A stretch of DNA of 64,000 nucleotides from Idiomarina fontislapidosi (lineage in GTDB: Bacteria > Pseudomonadota > Gammaproteobacteria > Enterobacterales > Alteromonadaceae). The notes beneath the pieces are model-generated. The model was given only the letters and a program-made list of their open reading frames with translations. It ran no database searches and was not told where the DNA came from. Shown piece after piece: positions 55,598-63,394 of this stretch. The position numbers and the translations under genes were made by a program. Position 1 is the first letter of the stretch, and every line of letters begins with the position of its first letter. The stretch is taken from contig NZ_QJST01000001.1 of assembly GCF_003226255.1 (NCBI RefSeq), forward strand, positions 248,001 through 312,000, in the 5' to 3' direction.

Positions 55598-56740
55598 ATG
55601 CAGTACAGCCGTCGTTTCTCGATTGGATTAGTCATTAACCCGTTTGCGGGGATAGGGGGCGCAGTCGCCCTAAAAGGTAGTGATGGCGAGCAAACACGCC
55701 AAAAGGCGCTTGCCTTAGGAGCAACACCAAAAGCTAACCAACGCGTCTCGACGGCGCTACGTGAGTTAAAGCAATTAGCTGACCAGGTTCATTTTATTAC
55801 CGCTGCTGGCGCCATGGGTGCCGACGTGCTTGACGCGTTAGGCTTTAGCCACGACGTCGTTTATCAACCCAGTGCTGAACAAACTGAAGCCTCGGATACA
55901 CAAGCAGCGGTTACAGCCATTCAGCAGCACCGCCCCGATGTCATTGTGTTTGCAGGTGGTGATGGAACCGCCCGCGATGTGTATCAAGTTATCGATGACG
56001 AACAGCTTGTGTTAGGCATTCCGGCTGGTGTTAAAATCCACTCGGGGGTGTATAGCATCAGCCCTAAAGCAGCCGCGCGCGTTATCGAAAACATGGTCAG
56101 TGGTGGGTTATCGAGCGTTCGCTATGCGGATGTGATGGATATTGATGAAGCGTTATTTCGACAAGGCACGGTCAAGGCAAAACGCTTTGGCGAAATGTTA
56201 GTACCTGACGAGTTGCAGTATATCCAAGCGGTAAAAATGGGTGGCAAAGAGAGCGATGAACTTGTTTTAGCCGACATGGCGGCTGAGATCGAGGAACGTC
56301 TGGACGATGAACATCTTATTGTCGGATCGGGCTCAACGATTAATGCGATCATGCAAGATATCGGCCTCGCTAATAGCTTGTTAGGTGTCGACTGGGTGCA
56401 TGATGGTCAGGTGCTGGCTCAGGATCTCACTGAGGCTGAACTGTATCAACGGGTAACTGCCTTACCGCAGGGGCAGGTCAAGCTATTGGTGACCGTGATC
56501 GGCGGTCAAGGGCACGTTATTGGGCGTGGTAATCAGCAATTGAGTCCACGTGTGTTAGAAGCCGTTGGACGTGAGAATCTTTGGATTGTTGCAACGAAAA
56601 CTAAACTGAAAGGTTTAGACGGACGTCCGTTACGCATTGATTCAGGGGATGAAGCGCTCGACCACGCATGGTCCGGTATGATTTCGGTCATAACCGGTTA
56701 CCATGATGAAGTGGTCGTGCGTATTGAGGCGGTAGATTAA
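55598..56740 (+). CDS. ATP-NAD kinase-like protein (COG3199 type)
   Basis: A 380-residue cytoplasmic protein of the diacylglycerol/NAD-kinase fold. The phosphate loop VFAGGDGTARDV (about residues 117-128) and the N-terminal GLVINPFAGIGG are typical of the COG3199 group, which is distinct from canonical NadK. The C-terminal half (GQGHVIGRGNQQLSPRVL) belongs to the same family. It may phosphorylate a nucleotide or a polyphosphorylated cofactor; the substrate is undefined. It overlaps convergent fdx by four bases. Confidence 0.85.
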   Translation: MQYSRRFSIGLVINPFAGIGGAVALKGSDGEQTRQKALALGATPKANQRVSTALRELKQLADQVHFITAAGAMGADVLDALGFSHDVVYQPSAEQTEASDTQAAVTAIQQHRPDVIVFAGGDGTARDVYQVIDDEQLVLGIPAGVKIHSGVYSISPKAAARVIENMVSGGLSSVRYADVMDIDEALFRQGTVKAKRFGEMLVPDELQYIQAVKMGGKESDELVLADMAAEIEERLDDEHLIVGSGSTINAIMQDIGLANSLLGVDWVHDGQVLAQDLTEAELYQRVTALPQGQVKLLVTVIGGQGHVIGRGNQQLSPRVLEAVGRENLWIVATKTKLKGLDGRPLRIDSGDEALDHAWSGMISVITGYHDEVVVRIEAVD

Positions 56741-57060
56741 AACTGACGCTTAGGTAAGTGGACGACCAGTCCGTCGAGCGCTTCGGTCATTTCAATCTGG
56801 CAACTTAAGCGGCTGTTGTCTTCCGGCTCAATGGCCATATCGAGCATATCTTCTTCTTGTTCAGAGGCGTCTGGTAACTTGCTAAGCCATTCTTTATCAA
56901 CATAAACATGGCAGGTTGCGCACGACAATACGCCGCCACATTCACCGACAATCCCATCAATAAAGTTTTCTGTCGCGGCTTCCATTACATTGGTACCGAC
57001 ATCAACTTCTGCTTCGTGTTGACCACCATCAGCATCAACAAAATATACGGTTGGCATCAT
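56737..57060 (-). CDS. [2Fe-2S] ferredoxin, adrenodoxin/putidaredoxin type
   Basis: A 107-residue electron carrier. The cluster ligands are Cys41, Cys47, Cys50 and Cys87 (C-x5-C-x2-C in ECGGVLSCATCHVY). This is the vertebrate-type group that includes putidaredoxin and the ISC ferredoxin; it is not in an isc operon and no P450 gene is near, so its partner is unknown. Tandem ATG codons at 57060 and 57057 leave the start uncertain by one residue. The C-terminus ends LPKRQF. Confidence 0.9.
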   Translation of the reverse strand: MMPTVYFVDADGGQHEAEVDVGTNVMEAATENFIDGIVGECGGVLSCATCHVYVDKEWLSKLPDASEQEEDMLDMAIEPEDNSRLSCQIEMTEALDGLVVHLPKRQF

Positions 57061-57165
57061 TCATTCCTTTTACTGCATTCATAATTGTTGCTCGATAGGA
57101 TAGAATACGCGGCTTTTAAGCTCAATCCAAAAATCGCATTTGTGGCACAAAAGGGTGGTAATCTC

Positions 57166-58476
57166 ATGCAAGCAGTGGCGGCTTGGTTAGATAAGTGGTT
57201 TGGTTTTTACAGTCGTGGTAGCTCGATCAAAAAAGAAGTGATTGGCGGCGCGACGACGTTCCTCACCATGGCTTATATTATTTTCGTGAACCCTTCGATT
57301 TTGAGTGAAGCGGGCATGGACTATGGCGCGGTGTTTGTCGCAACCTGTCTAGCCGCGGCGATTGGCTGTTTTATTATGGGCTTCTGGGCAAACTACCCAG
57401 TGGCGCTGGCGCCCGGTATGGGGCTTAACGCATTTTTCACTTATTCCGTTGTAGGCGGTATGGGTTACGATTGGCAAACCGCGCTCGGTGCGGTGTTCTT
57501 CTCGGGGATTACCTTTTTCTTATTATCCGTTTTTCGTGTTCGAGAGTGGATAATTCAATCGATTCCTATGACGCTACGACGCGCAATAGCTGCCGGTATT
57601 GGTGCGTTCCTGGCATTGATTGGTCTAAAGAACGCGAACATCGTCGTGGCAAACGATGCCACCATTGTGACACTTGGCCACTTGGGTGACCCGTCGGTTA
57701 TTCTTGCTGCATTTGGCTTCTTTACCATTATTGGTTTGGCGGCTCGCGGCGTACAAGGGGCTGCGCTGATGAGTATTTTAGCCATCACGTTAATCGCGTG
57801 GGTATTAGGCTACGTAGATTATACCGGAATCGCATCAATGCCACCGAGCTTAGCACCGACCTTCATGCAGATGAACATCGAAGCAGCATTCGACCTGGGT
57901 ATGCTTTCGGTAATTTTTGCGTTCTTGTTTGTTGATCTATTCGACACATCGGGGACGCTATTAGCGGTCGCGCAGAAGGCCGGGTTAGCCAAGAAAGACG
58001 GCAGCTTACCACGCTTAGAACGCGCTTTGATGGCCGATAGTACGGCAACGGTGGCGGGTTCGATGATGGGGACATCAACCACCACCAGTTATGTCGAGTC
58101 GGCTGCAGGGGTTGCCTCGGGTGGTAAAACTGGCCTGGCTGCCGTGGTCGTCGGTTTGTTGTTTTTATTGGCTATGTTTTTCTCGCCGTTGGCGGGCATG
58201 ATACCGCCATACGCGACAGCCGGGGCGATCATTTATGTCGCGGTGCTGATGCTGTTTACGCTGCAAGATGTCGATTGGAATGACATTACAGAGGCCGCAC
58301 CGGTGATGGTGGTGTTATTGATGACGCCTCTCACGTTTTCTATTGCCGATGGTATTGCATTGGGCTTTATCAGCTATGTGGTTATTAAACTCCTCGCTGG
58401 GAAGAGCAAAGAACTGACGTTTAGCGTGATACTATTGGCACTATTGTTTGTAAGTAAATTCATTTGGTTGGGGTAA
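57166..58476 (+). CDS. NCS2-family purine permease (AzgA-like)
   Basis: A 436-residue membrane protein with about 13-14 helices. I use the ATG at 57166, behind AAGGGTGG, giving a cytosolic opening MQAVAAWLDKWFGF; the longer frame adds an unlikely leader. Family marks are GGATTFLTMAYIIFVNPSIL and MGTSTTTSYVESAAGVASGGKTGLAA, seen in the AzgA-type adenine and guanine/hypoxanthine permeases. It is followed within six bases by a xanthine/guanine phosphoribosyltransferase gene, so uptake and salvage are coupled. Confidence 0.92.
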   Translation: MQAVAAWLDKWFGFYSRGSSIKKEVIGGATTFLTMAYIIFVNPSILSEAGMDYGAVFVATCLAAAIGCFIMGFWANYPVALAPGMGLNAFFTYSVVGGMGYDWQTALGAVFFSGITFFLLSVFRVREWIIQSIPMTLRRAIAAGIGAFLALIGLKNANIVVANDATIVTLGHLGDPSVILAAFGFFTIIGLAARGVQGAALMSILAITLIAWVLGYVDYTGIASMPPSLAPTFMQMNIEAAFDLGMLSVIFAFLFVDLFDTSGTLLAVAQKAGLAKKDGSLPRLERALMADSTATVAGSMMGTSTTTSYVESAAGVASGGKTGLAAVVVGLLFLLAMFFSPLAGMIPPYATAGAIIYVAVLMLFTLQDVDWNDITEAAPVMVVLLMTPLTFSIADGIALGFISYVVIKLLAGKSKELTFSVILLALLFVSKFIWLG

Positions 58477-58482
58477 CAGATT

Positions 58483-58968
58483 ATGGGTTGGCACTCAAAT
58501 AGAGAGTTTTTTGTTTCTTGGGAAGAACTACACCGCGCTACACGTGAGCTGGCGCACCGTCAGTTACCCGCTGAGCAATATAAGGGCGTGATCGCGGTCA
58601 GCCGCGGTGGTTTGGTGCCCGCAGCGATCATCGCGCGTGAGCTTAACCTTCGCACCGTTGATTGTGTGGCGGTGAGTTCTTATGCGCACGATCAGCAAAA
58701 AGATGACTTGGCGTTGCTAAAAGACGTATCAGCGACCGAAGACGGCGAAGGCTTTCTGGTTGTAGACGATTTGGTCGATACGGGTAACACATTAAAGTTC
58801 TTGCGTAAGCGTCTACCTAAAGCAAAATTTATTACGGTTTATGCCAAACCGGCTGGCATTGACTTAGTTGATGATTATGTGGCCGATCTCGAGCAAGAGA
58901 CTTGGATCCACTTTCCGTGGGATATGCACTTGCATTACATTGAGCCATTGGCGGGTCAAGAAAGCTAA
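58483..58968 (+). CDS. gpt: Xanthine-guanine phosphoribosyltransferase
   Basis: A 161-residue PRTase with the PRPP-binding loop FLVVDDLVDTGNTL (about residues 87-100) and the VSRGGLVPAAIIAREL segment. It converts guanine, xanthine and hypoxanthine to nucleotides with PRPP, made by Prs encoded in this window. Its position directly after a purine permease supports this assignment over a general type I PRTase. Size fits E. coli Gpt (152). It is followed by a strong terminator. Confidence 0.92.
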   Translation: MGWHSNREFFVSWEELHRATRELAHRQLPAEQYKGVIAVSRGGLVPAAIIARELNLRTVDCVAVSSYAHDQQKDDLALLKDVSATEDGEGFLVVDDLVDTGNTLKFLRKRLPKAKFITVYAKPAGIDLVDDYVADLEQETWIHFPWDMHLHYIEPLAGQES

Positions 58969-58974
58969 GAACAT

Positions 58975-59002
58975 AAAAAACCCCGCGTCTGCGGGGTTTT
59001 TT
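58975..59002. terminator. Bidirectional intrinsic terminator, gpt / proS
   Basis: CCCCGC (58981-58986) and GCGGGG (58991-58996) form a perfect stem around a GTCT loop, with six A on the left and six T on the right. It ends gpt on the plus strand and proS on the minus strand. Confidence 0.93.
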
Positions 59003-59010
59003 GTAGGCTT

Positions 59011-60726
59011 TTATGCGTTGCGTAGTGTCTGGTTTAAAAACCCTAACACATCTGTAATCGGCATTTTTTGCTTGTCACGGTCGCTGCGCGATTGGTACTC
59101 GACCATTTCTTCGTCGAGGTTACGCTCACCAATGACAATTTGATGCGGCACGCCGATAAGTTCCATATCGGTAAACATCACACCTGGACGTTCTTTGCGG
59201 TCATCGAATAGCACATCAAAGCCCGCATCGCGTAGCTGTTGATAGAGGTCATTAGCTACTTTTTGTACGCGTGCAGATTTATGCATATTCATCGGTACAA
59301 TGGCTACTTCAAATGGAGCGAGCTCCGTTGGCCAGTTGATACCGCGGTCATCGTGAAATTGCTCAATCGCTGCAGCGACAACACGCGAAACACCGATACC
59401 GTAACAGCCCATCGTTAAGGTCTCGTGCTTGCCCGTTTCTGACAACACGCCCACTTTCATGGCGTTGCTGTATTTCTTACCTAGCTGGAAGATATGACCC
59501 ACTTCGATACCGCGAGCTATTTGCAAGGTACCTTTGCCACATGGACTTGGATCGCCAGTCACCACGTTACGAATATCTTCAACTGCTGAAATACTCGCAT
59601 CACGGTCCCAGTTTACGCCCGTGAGCCACTGACCTTGTTTGTTTGCACCGCAGGCAAAGTCTGCAAGAGCGGCCGCGCTGCGATCAACGATTACCGGCAT
59701 TGATGCGTTAACAGGACCAATGAAGGCTGCGTGACAGCCCATCAGTTTCTCACTATCAAGCACCTGTAATGGTGTAGCTACTTGCGGTAACTTTTCTGCT
59801 TTAATGGTGTTGAGTTCATGGTCAGCTCGCCAAACCAGCATCACGGCTTCAGACTCAACATCATCACTGGCTTTCACCAGTGTACATTGCACAGCTTGTT
59901 GCGCATCAACGGCCAATGGCTGAAGAAATGCACTCACTTCGTGGCCTGTCACATCATTAACTTGCTTGTCTTGGCTCGGTGCTGCGCGCTCACCAGAAGG
60001 AGCGAGCGCTTCGGCCATCTCAACGTTGGCTGCATAGTCAGAACCATCAGAGAAGGCAATCGCATCTTCGCCTGAGCCTGCCAATACATGAAACTCATGT
60101 GAAGCATGTCCGCCGATTGTTCCGGTATCGGCGATAACCGGTCTAAAGTCCAAACCGAGACGTTGGAAGATACGACAATAAGCGTCATACATCTCATCAT
60201 AGGCTTGTTGCAGTGATTCATCGGTTAAATGGAAAGAGTAAGCATCTTTCATCATGAACTCACGTGCACGCATCACGCCAAAACGTGGGCGAATTTCGTC
60301 ACGGAACTTGGTTTGAATTTGAAATAATGTAAGCGGTAATTGCTTATAGCTGCTGACTTCTTTGCGCACCAGTTCACTGATAATTTCTTCGTGAGTGGGG
60401 CCGAGTAAGAAATCGCGCTCATTGCGGTCTTTAATACGCAACAGTTCAGGGCCGTAATCATCCCAGCGTCCAGACTCCTGCCATAAGTCAGCAGGTTGAA
60501 CCATCGGCATTAAGATCTCAAGTGCGTTGATACGTTCCATTTCTTCACGTACTACACGCTCAACTTTTTTAAGTACACGCAGACCTGTTGGTGTCCAGGT
60601 GTAGAGTCCCGCTGCCACTTTTCGGATCATGCCGGCTCGCAGCATAAGCTGATGGCTGACAATTTCAGCATCAGAAGGCGTTTCTTTTAATGTAGATAGC
60701 AAATATTGACTGCTGCGCATGGTCAA
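59011..60726 (-). CDS. proS: Prolyl-tRNA synthetase, bacterial type with INS domain
   Basis: A 571-residue class II synthetase for tRNA-Pro. Motif 2 ([25 protein letters not shown], about residues 140-165) and motif 3 ([14 protein letters not shown]) are visible. Between them lies the bacterial INS editing domain (about 225-405). The C-terminal anticodon-binding domain holds [18 protein letters not shown]. It is convergent with gpt and followed downstream, on the same strand but in the reverse order of transcription, by no gene. proS-trmO-rcsF is the E. coli neighbourhood, which is kept here. Confidence 0.97.
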   Translation of the reverse strand: MTMRSSQYLLSTLKETPSDAEIVSHQLMLRAGMIRKVAAGLYTWTPTGLRVLKKVERVVREEMERINALEILMPMVQPADLWQESGRWDDYGPELLRIKDRNERDFLLGPTHEEIISELVRKEVSSYKQLPLTLFQIQTKFRDEIRPRFGVMRAREFMMKDAYSFHLTDESLQQAYDEMYDAYCRIFQRLGLDFRPVIADTGTIGGHASHEFHVLAGSGEDAIAFSDGSDYAANVEMAEALAPSGERAAPSQDKQVNDVTGHEVSAFLQPLAVDAQQAVQCTLVKASDDVESEAVMLVWRADHELNTIKAEKLPQVATPLQVLDSEKLMGCHAAFIGPVNASMPVIVDRSAAALADFACGANKQGQWLTGVNWDRDASISAVEDIRNVVTGDPSPCGKGTLQIARGIEVGHIFQLGKKYSNAMKVGVLSETGKHETLTMGCYGIGVSRVVAAAIEQFHDDRGINWPTELAPFEVAIVPMNMHKSARVQKVANDLYQQLRDAGFDVLFDDRKERPGVMFTDMELIGVPHQIVIGERNLDEEMVEYQSRSDRDKQKMPITDVLGFLNQTLRNA

Positions 60727-60760
60727 ACAATCTCTATGTCAGTTAAACAAAATCGGGGGA

Positions 60761-60789
60761 AGTTTAACAGCCTATCTGCAAGCAACAAA
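60761..60789 (-). promoter_or_regulatory. Predicted proS promoter
   Basis: On the minus strand TTTGTT (60784-60789), 17 bases, TAAACT (60761-60766); the proS ATG is 34 bases beyond. The -35 box lies at the very end of trmO. Moderate match only. Confidence 0.4.
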
Positions 60790-60794
60790 GCCTT

Positions 60795-61508
60795 TTACCG
60801 ACAATAGCTGACAATTTTTTCAACCGTGACTTGGTCGTCTCGCACATGCCAATGAATATCTAAATCATAAAGTCGACTGGCATACATCTTACTATCGGTC
60901 TTTTGTTTTTTATAGGCAGGCCGAGCGTCGAAGCAGAGCAGCTCTTGGATGAGATCGCGCAGCTGTGGGTAGCTATCGTTGCACTGTGTAATGAAATCAT
61001 CTGCACTCGCACTGAACGTCACAGATAAGCTCGGAGCAGGCGCTTCTGGGGCCAATGCGCTGGTGGCATCGTCAATTGCATCGCAATAGGGGATATAGGG
61101 TTTGATATCAATAATCGGTGTGCCGTCAACTAAATCGGCGCCCGCGACGACTAAATGAAAGTAGGGCTCATGTTTAACCGCTAAAAGCTTTACAGCAGAA
61201 AGTCCAATGTTGTTTGGTCGGAACGGCGAGCGTGTCGCAAATACCCCGAGCTTCTGGTTACCGCCTAGGCGAGGGGGGCGAACTTGGGCCTGCCAAGTCG
61301 CGCTGCTGTTGTGATGAAACTCAAACAACAGCCATAGGTGGCTGTGTTGTTCTATACCCTTGAACGCCGCGGCATGATCGTAGTCACCGCAGGGCCTAAT
61401 GATGCCCTCGGCATGCGTGGCAAGCCCGGGTTGGCGAGGCACACTGAACTTTTCGGGATAAGGGGTATGGATGTGGGCAATGGTAAAAGGCATTTGGCTA
61501 TTTGTCAT
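60795..61508 (-). CDS. trmO: tRNA (adenine(37)-N6)-methyltransferase TrmO
   Basis: TrmO (TsaA/YaeB) methylates t6A37 to m6t6A37 in tRNA-Thr. The 237-residue protein has the N-terminal YaeB domain with the conserved IIRPCGDYDHAAAFKGI, TRSPFRPNNIGLSAVKL and VDGTPIIDIKPYIPYCDA stretches, and a C-terminal extension. It is 68 bases upstream of proS on the same strand, as in E. coli. Length agrees with the family (about 235). Confidence 0.93.
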   Translation of the reverse strand: MTNSQMPFTIAHIHTPYPEKFSVPRQPGLATHAEGIIRPCGDYDHAAAFKGIEQHSHLWLLFEFHHNSSATWQAQVRPPRLGGNQKLGVFATRSPFRPNNIGLSAVKLLAVKHEPYFHLVVAGADLVDGTPIIDIKPYIPYCDAIDDATSALAPEAPAPSLSVTFSASADDFITQCNDSYPQLRDLIQELLCFDARPAYKKQKTDSKMYASRLYDLDIHWHVRDDQVTVEKIVSYCR

Positions 61509-61515
61509 TTCCGTT

Positions 61516-61543
61516 AACTATTAGTGAATTTAACTAAATAGTT
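61516..61543. promoter_or_regulatory. 28-base imperfect palindrome, candidate enhancer site
   Basis: AACTATTAGT ... ACTAAATAGTT forms an inverted repeat with one bulged base, centred 95 bases upstream of a sigma-54 -24 element. That is the position expected of a bound sigma-54 activator. It also lies eight bases upstream of the trmO start codon, so a role as a trmO operator or leader hairpin is possible. The binding protein is unknown. Confidence 0.45.
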
Positions 61544-61622
61544 GTTATCGATTGAAGAACTTATCCTCTGTTAAACCAACGTATTTTTTATAACTTGCTG
61601 TATTTAAAGTAAAAAACTCTGT

Positions 61623-61638
61623 TGGCACAGGCTTTGCT
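61623..61638 (+). promoter_or_regulatory. Sigma-54 (-24/-12) promoter
   Basis: TGGCAC (61623-61628), five bases, TTGCT (61634-61638): the GG and GC dinucleotides are exactly ten bases apart, as in the TGGCAC-N5-TTGCW consensus. The expected start is about 61649, giving a leader of about 80 bases before the toastrack gene at 61728. This is the only such match that I noticed in the intergenic regions. Confidence 0.8.
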
Positions 61639-61727
61639 AAATCTTAACTACAGGATAACTGTTTAATTCGACGCGACCACGTTGTTAGGACCGTCAACGA
61701 TAAAAATAGCATAGAAAGGGAACCAAC

Positions 61728-62387
61728 ATGATGAAAAATAAAGTGTGGCCAATAGCGATTTGTTTGGTAGGTGGACTTACAGTGACCTCCGCTGCATGTG
61801 CTCAAGACGTTGTTAAGCGCTCGCACACGTTCAACGTATCGTCAGAGACTACGCTAAACATTGAAGCAGCAGTAGGGACCGTTGAGTTTGTTAAAGGCGA
61901 TATCAACTCGCGCGTTGTGGAGGTTGAGTTGGTGATTGAAGCCAGTGAAGACAGCTTTTTCTACGGAGGTGGCGATATCAATCGTGTGCACCTTGAGGCA
62001 GACCAACACGGTGACGAACTCGAGTTGAGTATTGAGCCAGATGATGAAGAAGTTGAGGTCACTTGGCGTGTCACATTACCTAAAATGCGTAGTATCGATG
62101 CCGATTTAGGCGTGGGTGAAATGTCAGGTGATGTATATACCACGAATGCAACCTTTGAAGTCGGCGTGGGCGAAATCGACCTTATGTTTCATGGCAGTGA
62201 TGTGGATAAAGTCAAAGCCGAGGCAGGAATCGGTGACACCCGTATCCGCGGTTCAGTGCGAGGCGATTCGCACAGCGAGCGTGTATTGATGACTTCCGAG
62301 AGCGAGCTTGCAGGTAGCGGCGAGTATCGGGTTAAGGCAGAAGTCGGCGTAGGTGATATTACACTCGACTTTAAAGAACTTAATTAA
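61728..62387 (+). CDS. Exported DUF4097-like (toastrack) envelope protein
   Basis: A 219-residue exported protein. The leader KVWPIAICLVGGLTVTSAACAQ ends in a likely signal-peptidase site (AQ|DVV, about residue 26); the SAAC run is a poor lipobox. The body is a beta-helix-like repeat with recurring G-V/I-G-E/D turns (GVGEM, GVGEI, GIGDT, GVGDI), the pattern of DUF4097/LiaG-type toastrack domains linked to phage-shock responses. An AAGGGA site seven bases before the ATG supports the start. It is driven by the sigma-54 promoter at 61623..61638 and convergent with the RcsF-like gene. No enzyme motif is seen. Confidence 0.72.
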   Translation: MMKNKVWPIAICLVGGLTVTSAACAQDVVKRSHTFNVSSETTLNIEAAVGTVEFVKGDINSRVVEVELVIEASEDSFFYGGGDINRVHLEADQHGDELELSIEPDDEEVEVTWRVTLPKMRSIDADLGVGEMSGDVYTTNATFEVGVGEIDLMFHGSDVDKVKAEAGIGDTRIRGSVRGDSHSERVLMTSESELAGSGEYRVKAEVGVGDITLDFKELN

Positions 62388-62394
62388 AGCGATG

Positions 62395-62433
62395 GGTCAG
62401 CAGCGGTTACCGTTTAGGTGCCGCTGCCTGACC
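62395..62433. terminator. Long hairpin between convergent genes, probable terminator
   Basis: GGTCAGCAGCGG (62395-62406) pairs with CCGCTGCCTGACC (62421-62433) with one bulge, across the stop codon of the minus-strand gene. It has no T-tract on either side, so it may act as a barrier to convergent transcription or a 3'-end stabiliser rather than a classical terminator. Confidence 0.4.
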
Positions 62434-62790
62434 AAAACAACTGACTGAGGTATAGCAGCGCGAGCTTGCGTCTGTCGGAAGATTAAAGCATTGCAAACCA
62501 AAGACATGGGTCGCGCCAAAGCGAGCAGCATCTTCGCGCAGCGCATGCTGAGCGTCGCTTGCAGAAGCCGCAGGTTCCTCAAAACCAAGCTGACAACTGT
62601 CACCTGTGACAACACTCAGCAACTTAAACGCCGATGACGAGCTAAACGGCTGTGTCCGTAGCTCAACCTCAGTGGTGGAAACGTCGGTCGTCTCTACTGT
62701 GTCACCTGAGCCCATCGGCCATTGAACAGATGAACATCCCATTAATAAAGTGCCGCAGCAGGCTGTGGCTAATAATGTGCGATAGAACAA
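62407..62790 (-). CDS. rcsF: RcsF-like outer-membrane lipoprotein
   Basis: A 127-residue lipoprotein with lipobox LMGC (Cys19). The start is TTG at 62790, supported by AGGAG at 62798-62802. The C-domain has four cysteines (66, 101, 112, 118) in the GDSCQ ... RCYTSVSCFGQA arrangement of E. coli RcsF, where two disulfides hold the sensor fold. RcsF reports envelope damage to the Rcs phosphorelay; no Rcs genes are in the window. The E. coli order proS-trmO-rcsF is kept, with the toastrack gene inserted. It begins 27 bases after the H-NS-like gene, on the same strand. Confidence 0.83.
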   Translation of the reverse strand: MFYRTLLATACCGTLLMGCSSVQWPMGSGDTVETTDVSTTEVELRTQPFSSSSAFKLLSVVTGDSCQLGFEEPAASASDAQHALREDAARFGATHVFGLQCFNLPTDASSRCYTSVSCFGQAAAPKR

Positions 62791-62817
62791 CGAACGTCTC
62801 CTAGTGAATTATTTTTC

Positions 62818-63231
62818 TTACTTTATCAAAAATTCCTCTAATGAACGACCATTGTCAATGGCGTTTTGTAATGCTTTTGGCATGCGACCTTGGCCTGTCC
62901 ATGTTTTAGTGTCGCCATTTTCATCTTTGAATTCGTATTTAGGTGGCTTAGGTGCGCGTTTACGTTTTGGTGAGGCTAACTTATCACCACCAATTTCATC
63001 CTCTAAAATGTCAGAAATATCGATGCCTGCTTCTTGCATGCTACGTTTTAATTCTGCAATTTTTTCACGTTTTTCTTCAAGCGCTTTTTCTTGCTCTAGC
63101 GCTTCTTCTTCACGTTTGCTGATGACATTGTCGAGTTTTGTTTTAATCTCGTGAAGCTCATTCAGATCTAATTCTTTTAAAGCGGCATTTAAACGACGTT
63201 CGTGCGTAATGATATTAATAAATTCACTCAT
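62818..63231 (-). CDS. H-NS-family nucleoid protein
   Basis: A 137-residue protein. The N-terminal coiled coil (about residues 10-65, heavily charged) is the oligomerisation part. The C-terminal DNA-binding domain contains TWTGQGRMPKALQNAI, where QGR is the AT-minor-groove hook of H-NS. A linker of basic residues (SPKRKRAPKPPKYEF) joins them. It silences AT-rich DNA and shapes the nucleoid. GGAGAA precedes the start. It could silence accessory loci such as the Tad operon; this is only inferred. Confidence 0.9.
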   Translation of the reverse strand: MSEFINIITHERRLNAALKELDLNELHEIKTKLDNVISKREEEALEQEKALEEKREKIAELKRSMQEAGIDISDILEDEIGGDKLASPKRKRAPKPPKYEFKDENGDTKTWTGQGRMPKALQNAIDNGRSLEEFLIK

Positions 63232-63332
63232 GGGCGTTCTCCAATAATTAATTATTTGCGTTAGCTTTTATAAAATAAATCTCACGCACAATTCTATAAG
63301 TAAAGTCTAAATACGAGATATATTACAATTGG

Positions 63333-63360
63333 ATTATAGGTTTATTTACAAACATCAAAA
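63333..63360 (-). promoter_or_regulatory. Candidate promoter of the H-NS-like gene
   Basis: On the minus strand TTTTGA (63355-63360), 16 bases, TATAAT (63333-63338), giving an AT-rich leader of about 95 bases. The -35 element lies in the T-tract of the preceding terminator. AT-rich flanks are as expected for an autoregulated H-NS gene. Weak call. Confidence 0.35.
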
Positions 63361-63385
63361 AAGGCGAGCTGAGCTCGCCTTTTTT
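63357..63385 (-). terminator. Intrinsic terminator after ETF-QO
   Basis: GGCGAGC (63363-63369) pairs with GCTCGCC (63373-63379) around a three-base loop, flanked by six A and six T, so either direction is possible; on the minus strand it ends the ETF-QO transcript 10 bases after its stop codon. Confidence 0.88.
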
Positions 63386-63394
63386 ACGCATAAT

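Noticed and set aside
57062-57165. Purine riboswitch before the NCS2 permease
   Set aside because: The 105-base region has no three-way-junction pattern with the conserved purine-aptamer core, despite the purine-related genes.
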